This document shows, piece by piece, positions 1 through 7,133 of a stretch of DNA of 8,373 bases (position 1 is the first letter of the stretch; each line of letters begins with the position of its first letter). Source of the stretch: a candidate division SR1 bacterium. GTDB lineage: Bacteria; Patescibacteriota; Gracilibacteria; Absconditabacterales; Absconditicoccaceae. The notes below the pieces were generated by a model. The model ran no database searches. It saw nothing but the letters and a program-made list of their open reading frames with translations, and had not been told where the DNA came from. Both the position numbers and the translations under genes were made by a program. The stretch is from assembly GCA_007116275.1 (NCBI GenBank), contig SKIU01000047.1, positions 1-8,373 of the forward strand, read 5' to 3'.

Positions 1-329
1 GATAATTGATCTTGTAGTTGTTTGATTTTTTCTTCATTTTGTTTTTTGTATGACTGTTTCTTTTCTGTGAATGATTTATGTTTTCTAATATCTTCTTTGG
101 ATTGATTCTCTACTTTTTCTTCTCGTTCTTTTAAACCAACCACAGTCAAATGAGATTTTTTACTTTTGTCTGATAGAGACGCTACTTCTTGCGAAAAACG
201 ACCAAAAATGTTATTTTTTTGATCTTCATTTAAATCGGAAAATCATGGTATAGCAGACTCTAAAGCCTGTAATTGTTCAGGAGTTATTTGTGTAGTATTG
301 GTATCTTTTCTAGCTACAGTTAATCCCAT
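1..329 (-). CDS. Partial N-terminus of a charged, coiled-coil-like hypothetical protein
   Basis: The frame opens with ATG at 329-327 and runs off the window edge, so only 109 residues are visible. It begins MGLTVARKDTNTTQITPEQL and holds one in-frame TGA (243-245, codon 29, read as Gly in AIPGF). From about residue 50 onward it is dominated by Lys, Glu, Gln and Asn with few hydrophobics, which suggests a long helix or coiled coil. No signal peptide or membrane segment is seen. I do not recognise the family. A nearby ATG at 339 in another frame hits a stop after nine codons, so 329 is the start. A promoter with a perfect TATAAT lies just upstream. The frame is convincing because it stays open with biased composition and has a promoter at the right distance. 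The function is unknown. Confidence 0.7.
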
Positions 330-339
330 GTGTACACAT
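328..339. repeat. 12-bp perfect palindrome over a start codon
   Basis: ATGTGTACACAT is its own reverse complement and overlaps the ATG of the leftward gene. It could be an operator or a translation-level element. About two perfect 12-bp palindromes are expected by chance in a window of this size, so position is the only argument for function. Confidence 0.3.
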
Positions 340-360
340 TAAGATGATAAATATATTTCA

Positions 361-389
361 ATTATACACTCCAATACAAAAAAAAGCAA
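361..389 (-). promoter_or_regulatory. Promoter of the leftward hypothetical gene
   Basis: Read on the minus strand, a TTGCTT -35 (389-384) is followed by a 17-nt spacer and a perfect TATAAT -10 (366-361). The predicted start of transcription is near 354, giving a leader of about 25 nt before the ATG at 329. The -35 is weak (3 of 6). Upstream on the same strand are A-tracts 11 bp apart (391-395 and 402-406), which may act as an UP-like or curved element. Confidence 0.6.
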
Positions 390-437
390 ATTTTTGCAAA
401 CTTTTTGCAATTGAGTTGGAAATATGTAAAAAAGTAG

Positions 438-469
438 CAACGTTGCAACGAAACAACGTCTCAAAGTTT
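438..469. repeat. Upstream array of four 8-nt CAACGTTG-like units
   Basis: Four consecutive units in an 8-nt register: CAACGTTG (438), CAACGAAA (446), CAACGTCT (454), CAAAGTTT (462). The full unit CAACGTTG is a palindrome. The array ends 15 nt before the start codon of the four-helix-bundle gene. A second, longer array of the same type lies just after that gene. The 13-mer at 438-450 matches 865-877 at 12 of 13 positions. The CG-rich units stand out from the AT-rich surroundings. Confidence 0.7.
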
Positions 470-471
470 AT
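443..471 (+). promoter_or_regulatory. Possible weak promoter inside the upstream repeat array
   Basis: TTGCAA (443-448), a 17-nt gap and GTTTAT (466-471) have the geometry of a -35/-10 pair upstream of the four-helix-bundle gene (ATG 485). The -10 matches TATAAT poorly. The same pair at the same spacing recurs in the downstream array ahead of tyrS, which is the main reason to list it. The leader would be only about 7 nt. Confidence 0.3.
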
Positions 472-484
472 TTGACAATATATT

Positions 485-829
485 ATGAAATTTGAGGATC
501 TACGTATGTGGCAAGAAGCAAGGAATTTATATAAAAAAGTATTTGCTATTGTGTGAAATAAAAATACAGATTACTTTTTCAAAGACCAATTCCTGAGAGC
601 TACTCTTTCTGTTTCCAATAATATTGCAGAATGATTTGAAAGAGAAACCAATAAGGAATTAAAAAGATTTCTCTACATAGCTAGATGAAGCTGTGGTGAA
701 GTAAGATCTATGGTATATATTGGACAAGATTCTTGATATATGACTCAAGGAGATGGAGAAGAGCTTATTAATTATACAAAAAATCTATCAGCAATGATTC
801 ATAGTTATATCACAAAAGTTCCTGATTAA
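485..829 (+). CDS. Four-helix-bundle protein (23S rRNA IVS / Avd-like family)
   Basis: This 114-residue protein belongs to the four-helix-bundle family named after proteins encoded in 23S rRNA intervening sequences (TIGR02436/PF05635 type), which is related in fold to Avd of diversity-generating retroelements. Visible landmarks are FEDLRMWQEA at 3-12, the signature NIAEGFER near the middle and RFLYIARGSCGE after it, in the usual order and at the usual family length. Four TGA codons must be read as Gly, including the one in NIAEG. The start at 485 keeps the conserved F-x-DL-x-xWQ-x-A beginning; the ATG at 506 would cut it off. Family members form homopentameric bundles and many are thought to bind nucleic acid, but the cellular role of standalone copies is not established. 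No 23S rRNA, reverse transcriptase or template repeat is in the window. The gene sits between two arrays of related 8-nt repeats, which suggests a small repeat-bounded unit. Confidence 0.9.
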
Positions 830-848
830 TTGTAAAGACAAAATAGAA

Positions 849-904
849 CAACGAAAAAACAAGACAACGTTGTAACGTTGCGACGCTGTAACTCTGAAAC
901 GTTT
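849..904. repeat. Downstream array of seven 8-nt CAACGTTG-like units
   Basis: Units in one 8-nt register: CAACGAAA (849), AAACAAGA (857, degenerate), CAACGTTG (865), TAACGTTG (873), CGACGCTG (881), TAACTCTG (889), AAACGTTT (897). The array fills most of the 93-nt gap between the four-helix-bundle gene and tyrS. Its last part aligns without gaps to the upstream array (440-471 against 875-906, 21 of 32 identical), and both arrays end in GTTTAT. The spacing from array to gene is similar on both sides. Apart from the array I see no terminator in this gap. Confidence 0.7.
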
Positions 905-906
905 AT
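878..906 (+). promoter_or_regulatory. Possible weak promoter ahead of tyrS
   Basis: TTGCGA (878-883), a 17-nt gap and GTTTAT (901-906) copy the geometry found upstream of the four-helix-bundle gene. The -10 is poor. If it works, the tyrS leader would be about 10 nt. Otherwise tyrS must be read from a promoter upstream of the four-helix-bundle gene. Confidence 0.25.
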
Positions 907-922
907 CATTCATTATTCTCCT

Positions 923-2206
923 ATGCAATTAAAACAAGAATTAGAAAAACGTGATTTTCTTTATCAAGTAACTGATGAAAAAATATTTGATCTCTTTGAA
1001 AGAGGATGACAATCGTTTTATCTATGAGTAGATCCATCAGCAGATAGTATGACAATCGGAAATTTTGTCGCACTTATGCACGCTATACATTATATGCTCA
1101 AAGGAAACAAATGCTACTTACTAGTCGGAGGAGCAACAGGTATGATAGGAAATCCAACAGGTAAAGATAAAGAAAGAAATTTTCTCGATGAAACCACACT
1201 CAAAAAAAACCAAGAGGGTATACACAGCGATTTTCTCAGAGTTTGCGCCAATGTCGAAAAAGTGGCTGGGAAAAAACTCGATTTTGAAATAGTAAATAAC
1301 TACGATTGGTTTAAAGATATGAATTACTTAGAGTTCCTGAGACAGGTAGGAAAATCCATGACAGTAAACCGAATGATGAACAAAGATATTGTCAAAAAAA
1401 GAGTGTCTGATCCTGACCAATCGATCAGCTATGCAGAGTTTAGTTATATGCTGATCATGGGCTATGATTTTTATGTGCTCAATAAAAAACATAATGTTAC
1501 GCTCGAAGTGTGATGAAGCGATGAACGAGACGGTATCTTAGCAGGTATTGAAATCACTCATAAACTTGGAGGAAAACAAGTATTTGGCGCAACCAATAAA
1601 CTCATAACTGATAGCACAGGGAAAAAATTTGGAAAATCTGAATGAAACGCCTTACGACTCAATCCAGAAAAAAATTCACCATTTGTTGTTTATCAGTACT
1701 TCATGAATACAAACGATGAAGATGTAGAAAGATATTTGAAATTATTTACCTTACTTGATTTTGATGCTATAGAAGATATATCTCATAAACATAAAGAAGA
1801 TCCAGCACTAAGACATGGACAAAAAGAGTTAGCAACATATGTCGTTACCACAATATTTGGTGAACAAGCTGCAAAACAATCAGCAATAATCACCGAGTTA
1901 TTGTTCTGATCTGATGATAAAACTATGATTATCAAGACTATGAACGATAGTGATATAGATGCATTGGTAGCGGCGACTGGAGGGATAAACATAGAAGGCG
2001 AACAGAGAATCCTTGATCTATGTACGCAGTCATGACTGACACAATCCAATGGCGAAGCAAAAAAACAAATACAATCCTGAGCTATAACAGTCAATGAAAC
2101 CAAAGTAGATGACATACAACAGACCATAAACAAAGAAAAATCCATAAATGGACTGATACTACTCAGAAAATGAAAAAAAACCTATAAAGCTATAAAAATA
2201 GCATAA
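923..2206 (+). CDS. tyrS: Tyrosyl-tRNA synthetase
   Basis: TyrS charges tRNA-Tyr with tyrosine using ATP. This 427-aa protein has the family's usual length and order: class I catalytic domain, KFGKS signature at 235-239, a helical region, and an S4 RNA-binding domain from about 365 to the end (QSGAITVN, LLRKGKKTYKAIKIA). Landmarks are YLGVDPSADS at 33-42, LVGGATGMIGNPTGK near 67-81, VGKSMTVNRMM, and GGSD at 197-200. Nine TGA codons (29, 35, 197, 198, 241, 329, 371, 386, 417) read as Gly, among them both glycines of GGSD and the one after KFGKSE. The active site is unusual: HIGH is TIGN (44-47), and residues that hold the substrate in the Geobacillus enzyme differ (Asp78 is Asn77, Gln173 is Met179, Gln195 is Glu201), while Y33, Y175, D182, K81 and R85 are kept. 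ATG 923 gives the expected N-terminus. No Shine-Dalgarno is seen. Identity is certain; normal specificity is not. Confidence 0.95.
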
Positions 2207-2208
2207 AT

Positions 2209-2237
2209 TTGACAAAATCTGTTATAGACGCTATACT
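2209..2237 (+). promoter_or_regulatory. Strong sigma70-type promoter of the secreted-protein gene
   Basis: Consensus TTGACA (2209-2214), a 17-nt spacer, and TATACT (2232-2237). Transcription should start near 2244, leaving about 20 nt before the ATG at 2264. The -35 begins 3 nt after the tyrS stop codon, so the secreted-protein gene has its own promoter despite the short gap. Confidence 0.75.
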
Positions 2238-2259
2238 ATACATGTTTATCTCATGTATA
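2237..2259. repeat. 8-bp inverted repeat at the transcription start
   Basis: TATACATG (2237-2244) and CATGTATA (2252-2259) are perfect inverted copies with a 7-nt loop. They overlap the end of the -10 box and the predicted start site, where an operator would be expected. No T-run follows, so it is a poor candidate for a tyrS terminator. It could be chance. Confidence 0.35.
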
Positions 2260-2263
2260 TAGC

Positions 2264-3775
2264 ATGCGTATCCTCCAATATATTTTCCTCGCATCACTTC
2301 TATGTATGGCTACAGCACAAGCCTTGATTGTAAGTGTTACTACAGCGACAACCGTAGAAGTCACAGCCATAAGTGATATACATTTTCTTACACCAGGAAA
2401 CAATTTTCCTGGAATATTTGTTCGATCAGAACAACAAGAGTTGATCGATCCGCAAGAAATAGTGCTTGATGAGGCAAGTGTATTCTGTAATAAGCAAGTG
2501 AGGTGATTGTATTATAATAGCCAAAGATGACAGAGATTATATCCTATTGATCCACAGACTTTATCTTTGATCCAAGAGTATGACACAAGCTACGATGTAC
2601 TAACTATCACATGATGATTGTTTACCGATTGTTCGTGATCGATAATACAATCTGGCACGATTGTGGGCCAATTAACATTTACTAACGCTGGTCAACAAAC
2701 ACAGCTTATTGCTGGTATATGACCAGTATATCATACTAATAATTATGCCCCTTTCTGGCACAATAGCTTCCAGTATGTAGCAGATATCCCGATAGGATAT
2801 ATATACGATACCATTGGAGGTGTATGATTTGTCGGATGATCGTTTGGTCAACACGAAAGACTTATCACAGATCTCAGTGACTCTACTCCTATAGTTGATC
2901 TGGTATCAGTTGATGGCGATAGTTATAGTATATATGGAGAAGAATTGCTAATGGCTAGCAGCGATACTACTGAAGATGAAGAAGAATGAGTTTCTATTAT
3001 GCTACAGGGTATTGTTGGTAATACTACTAACATCACAACAACCCAATCACAAGATATCCAAGAAAACACTGCATGATTGTTTTTACAACCAACAAGTTTT
3101 ACGGCTGCTGATATTGTTAATACACTCAGAAGAAAATCACGTCAATTGTGTCAATGACAAACGATAGCAACGACAATACTCCCATCCAGTACTGTTGTAT
3201 GTGCCATATATGAGAGCTATAATCCAAGTCAAACCTTAACTATAGATGTAGCAACTAATCAACATGCCAACAAGACAATAATTGTAAAGAATGCAAATGT
3301 AGAACTTATTGGTGCCATGACAGCATCCAGTGATCCATTGCACATATTTATAGACAATGGAAATATTATTCGAGATACAAATGAAACTGACCTTGTGGCG
3401 ATAGATACATATTGAGAATCAATAACAGAAGACGCTGTGACACAATGAATACTGTTAAAAGGGAATATATTGTTAGATGGATTGATGCTCCCAGCATCAT
3501 GAGAAAGTTTCAGACACAAAACATATCTCCATGGAAAATTATTATCCTTACATAGTCCCACAGATCCATCAACAGAAAAAATCACTCATATCACCAGAAA
3601 ATTTGGTCCAGGATATGAGTGATTTATATGACTTGATACAGTGTTTGGTTGGCGTTGTGATAGTGATACTAATATCTGAACAGATGGATCAGATTGTGAG
3701 AGTGCGATAGATCCATATGCTTCTGCACCATTTATTCTTATAGACAAACAGTATCATTCTACCTTACTGCAATAA
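2264..3775 (+). CDS. Secreted protein of unknown function, signal peptide, disulfide-rich
   Basis: This 503-aa protein opens with a clear signal peptide (MRILQYIFLASLLCMATAQA) with an AxA cleavage site after residue 20; Cys14 is not in a proper lipobox. The mature part has six cysteines (75, 123, 296, 313, 465, 478), compatible with three disulfides. An acidic run, TTEDEEE near 235-241, separates two halves. Residues about 325-430 are rich in alternating hydrophobic beta-strand-like stretches, which hints at a beta-helix or beta-sandwich. Near the C-terminus, DSDTNIGTD at 466-474 has the D-x-D-x-N-x-G-x-x spacing of a calcium-binding loop; its Gly472 is a TGA codon. Seventeen TGA codons are used in all. 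I do not recognise the family. It is probably a surface or exported protein, perhaps for contact with a host cell, but that is inference from the signal peptide only. It has its own promoter and ends exactly where the opposing gene ends. Confidence 0.85.
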
Positions 3776-6700
3776 TTACGGATTGACAGTAATAGTCTCG
3801 TTTAATACATTTCCATAAAAATCTTCAGCAATGACTTGATATGATCATAATTCACTAGTTGTATAGCTAACAACACTGCCATCTATAGTATGCACAGTTT
3901 CTCCATCTTTTTGTAATGATCAACCAACAACATATGATTCGTCATCAACAATAAATAGTCTTATGTCATATGTTCCATCATTGTTGTTAACAACCCTTTG
4001 GCTATCTATGCGAGGAGGATTGTTATCAGTATTTATAAGAGTCATAGTTTGTGATGCAGTGTTTGAAAATCATACAATATCTGCAGCTACTGTTTTTATC
4101 ACAACATCTCCTGCGGGAATAGTTTCAGGAATTGTTATAGTAACAGCATCAACGATATTTGTCCTTGCTGGACTATATCTATTTCTTCCTACAAGTTCAT
4201 CATCCACAAATATAGATACTTCCCTTATCATTTTAGGAGAATCTACTCTATAGGTGATTGATGAATTACGTGCTATATCTCAACCAATTTTAGGAAGTAT
4301 AATTTCTACAGCGATACGCTGATCTTCTTTAGGTATTCTGTCTTCACAGGGATCAATAGGAGTCGTAATAAATATATTGTTAAAATTGTATGTCGTAGCA
4401 AGTGCACGTTCTCTTGCTTCAGAAGAAAGGTCTTCCAACCATCCTGTTCCTGTTTCCATAGCTCTTGTTCGCCATAAACGAATATCTTCTAAATCTCTAT
4501 TGTTTGGCATAAAGGTATATGGCTGTATAATATATCCATTACGTAGATCTTCGAGTGGTGTATATGGTCATGCTAGACCATTACACAACGCATCAAACTC
4601 TATAGGATTAGCACCCATATCTGTAGATCCTGGTTGGTTATTTGTATTTCCTCTAGTAGTAACAACAAAATCTGATGGTGTATTTTCTCAAACAGGAAGA
4701 CCTGTAAGTTCAGATACTTGCATTTCTATAGTTTCTATAGGAGTAAGTGATTCATTTGCGATAAGATTATTTGTAATCAGTCATCTATAAAACGATCTCA
4801 TATCTCATCATAAAACTGTTCCTCAAAAAGCACTTCTATTCATTGGTGCTCCATTAGTATTACCAACCCAAAATATACCAACTCTTGATGGAGTATAGGT
4901 TGCTATCCAACCATCTCTTGGGCGGTTTCCATTGGGAGTTTTTACATCAGATGTTCCACTTTTGGTAGCTAGTCTCAATCATCCAATAGATAGCATATTA
5001 ACCCAACTGCTTGGCATATTACTTGTATTAGAAAGTATCTCCCATACCAATGATGCAGCAGCAGGAGTGATGACAGATTCGCTCGTTTCTACTTCTTTTT
5101 CGTACAATAAAGTTCCATCACGAGATCTAATTTCCAATATAGGATTTATAGCAACTCTTTCTCCTTGTCTACTAAGCTGACTATAGGCATCAGCTAATTC
5201 TAACATAGTTACTTCTCCAGCTCCCAATGCCATAGGATAACCATATTCTACATTATCTAATAGCGACTTTAGTCATAGCTGTTGGAGCCGTGGCTTAGCA
5301 ATAGCTTCTCATCCTAGGGCAAGAAACATCTTCACTGCAGGAATATTTCTACTAAATGCCAATGCTTGTCTCAGTGGCAATAGTCCCATAAATTCACCAT
5401 CAGCATTGTTTGGCTCGTCACCTCCTACATTAAATGGGATATCAAAGATCGGCGTATCAAGATTTATAGGAAGTTCCTGAAATCATAAAGCATAAATAAG
5501 TGGTTTGATAGAAGATCAAATTTGTCTTTTTCTTCTTATGATATCATTTTTCCCTTCGATATCTTCATTGAAATAATCAGTTGATCAAACATAGGCAAGG
5601 ACATCTCCATTAGTCGAATCCAAATAAATCATAGCTTTATTGTTCGCCCCATATGTTGGAAGTTCAGATTTTGTTGCTGCAAAAGTTTCTTCTATCTGTT
5701 GTTGGATAGTCCAGTCAAGTGATGTCTTTACGATAAGTCATCATTCTTGTATGAGTTCTGTATCATATTCTTTTTCCAACAATTCTTCAATCCAATGCAC
5801 AAAGTGCGGTGCTTTGATGGCAAATGTATGTGATCTAAACTTATAATTGATGGATTTAATTAGTGCATCTTGTAGTTCATCAGCGGTTATGTAGCCGTCC
5901 TCAAACATTCTTGCTAAAGCAAGATCTTTTCTTCCACTAACATACCTTGCTCTAAAACTAACTCATTCATATGATATACGAGTTTCACTGTCATTACTGA
6001 TAGACCTTAAAATAGCAGAACTACTATCTCTAGTACTAAATCTTATATTTTGCATAGCACTAACAACACCTTCAAAGGCTTGTTGTTGTAGTCCAGTTGA
6101 CGGAGCAATAATATTTCATTGAGAATCTGTAATACGAATCTCTCCCATAAGACGAGCCCTATTCCTGTATGGCTCATAAATACTTGGTCATTTGGGGATA
6201 GATGCAATAACAGCAGATTCCATAATACCAAGATTATTTGCTGATGTACCAAAATATGTTTGAGAAGCCGCTTCTATACCATAAGCGTTATTACCTAAAA
6301 ATATATAATTAAGGTATAATTCTAGTATAGTTTCTTTCATTTTTCTACGTAATTCTTGGTTGCTTAGTCATCTGTTTTCTTTGCGTATTTGTGATTCAAG
6401 AGTTTTATCAAGTCTTTTGGTAAGGACCATTTCTTTGAGTTTTCTTGTTACTTTTTCTCCAAAACTTGTTCATCTATAGAGTAGTAGATTCATAACCAAT
6501 TGTTGTGGTATCGTAGATGCTCCTTGTGTACTTCATCCAAGTGTTTTAAATCAAGCTCTTATAATACCCATAGCATCTAGCCCACTATGTTCCCAATAAC
6601 GCTGATCTTCCATCGCAATAATAGCATTGATCATATCTTCCGAGATGTCATCAAAAGATACATATTGTCTATTTTGATCAAATAATTTGTATAATTCTTC

Positions 6701-6967
6701 TCCGTTTCTATCTGTAATAACAGTCGCTTGCGAAAATATCATATCCTTGATTGTAGACACATCTGGAAGGTCGTTGTATACATAGGCCTGCATCCAACCA
6801 AAGAGAGCAACAACAAAAGCTATACCCAGTCATACAATCCATTTGAGGATTCCTTTTTTGTTTCATTGAAACACTTTCCCAATATATTGGAAGAGCTTAC
6901 CTGTTTTTTGTGATCATATAAGTGATTTTTTGTGAAATCCACTATTGGGATTGATTGGTTTCATCAT
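3776..6967 (-). CDS. Class A penicillin-binding protein (PBP1A type) with Ig-like C-terminus
   Basis: Bifunctional peptidoglycan synthase of 1063 aa, anchored in the membrane with its catalytic domains outside. Order: basic cytoplasmic tail 1-42; membrane helix about 43-62; GT51 glycosyltransferase about 75-265 with EDQRYWEH (catalytic Glu120), STIPQQ at 151-156 and ELYLN at 216-220; linker; transpeptidase about 410-740 with SxxK at 485-488 (GSSIKP), SRN at 539-541 and KSGT at 669-672. A tail of about 320 residues follows, ending in two probable Ig-like domains (about 885-980 and 985-1063, with AADIVGFSN and VIAEDFYGN). About 28 TGA codons read as Gly, including the one in GSSIKP. Oddities: STIPQQLVMN where the family has STITQQLVKN, an insert of roughly 20 residues (about 188-210) before ELYLN, and KSG in place of KTG. 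The start is one of two tandem ATGs (6967 or 6964). It probably acts with the neighbouring LysM-CHAP hydrolase. Confidence 0.93.
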
Positions 6968-7026
6968 GGTAGATAAGGCTAATAAGTAATAATATTTTTT
7001 GCTATAGTATCGCTGGCTAAAACGAC

Positions 7027-7102
7027 AAGAAGACCCACAGGTCAACAATTTCTTACAATAGTATGTTATGTAGAGATCGTGTCAAAACCTGTAAGTCTTC
7101 TT
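7027..7102. repeat. Long inverted repeat around the PBP promoter
   Basis: Arms 7027-7042 (AAGAAGACCCACAGGT) and 7087-7102 (ACCTGTAAGTCTTCTT) pair at 14 of 16 positions, with a 44-nt loop that holds the -10 and -35 boxes. On the plus strand the right arm runs into five T residues, but the loop is too long for a typical terminator. Two binding sites for a regulator that pairs across the promoter is one reading; chance cannot be excluded. The rest of the 166-nt gap (6968-7133) is AT-rich and holds nothing else I can name. Confidence 0.4.
7058..7085 (-). promoter_or_regulatory. Promoter of the penicillin-binding protein gene
   Basis: On the minus strand, consensus TTGACA (7085-7080), a 16-nt spacer and TACTAT (7063-7058) predict a start near 7051 and a leader of about 84 nt. 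This would let the synthase be made independently of the hydrolase gene upstream. Both boxes lie between the arms of a long inverted repeat. Confidence 0.55.
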
Positions 7103-7133
7103 TTTGTATCATTATAGTATATATATGCAAGCA

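Noticed and set aside
472..477. TTGACA as the -35 of the four-helix-bundle gene
   Set aside because: It lies 7 nt before the start codon, and the position 17 nt further on (495-500) has nothing like a -10.
485..829. Diversity-generating retroelement with this protein as Avd
   Set aside because: There is no reverse transcriptase, template repeat or variable repeat in the window. NIAEGFER is the hallmark of the broader family.
438..904. CRISPR array
   Set aside because: Units are 8 nt with no spacers and no cas genes are present.
1049..1909. Two separate short tyrS-like genes, or a tyrS pseudogene with stops
   Set aside because: The interrupting TGA codons fall on conserved glycines and the single frame from 923 to 2206 aligns end to end with TyrRS, so it is one intact gene under code 25.
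1783..2145. Minus-strand reading frame inside tyrS
   Set aside because: It is antisense to a conserved part of tyrS, with no promoter, and its composition is that of a shadow frame.
923..2206. TGA read as tryptophan (code 4, as in mycoplasmas)
   Set aside because: TGA falls on Gly positions (GGSD, KFGKSEG), and Trp sites such as YDWF and CTWYA in the window are TGG.
2237..2259. Intrinsic terminator of tyrS
   Set aside because: The stem is AT-rich and short, no T-run follows, and it overlaps the next gene's promoter.
3963..4790. Plus-strand reading frames within 3776-6967
   Set aside because: They are shadows of the penicillin-binding protein gene. Their translations have no recognisable domain and the minus strand is fully explained.
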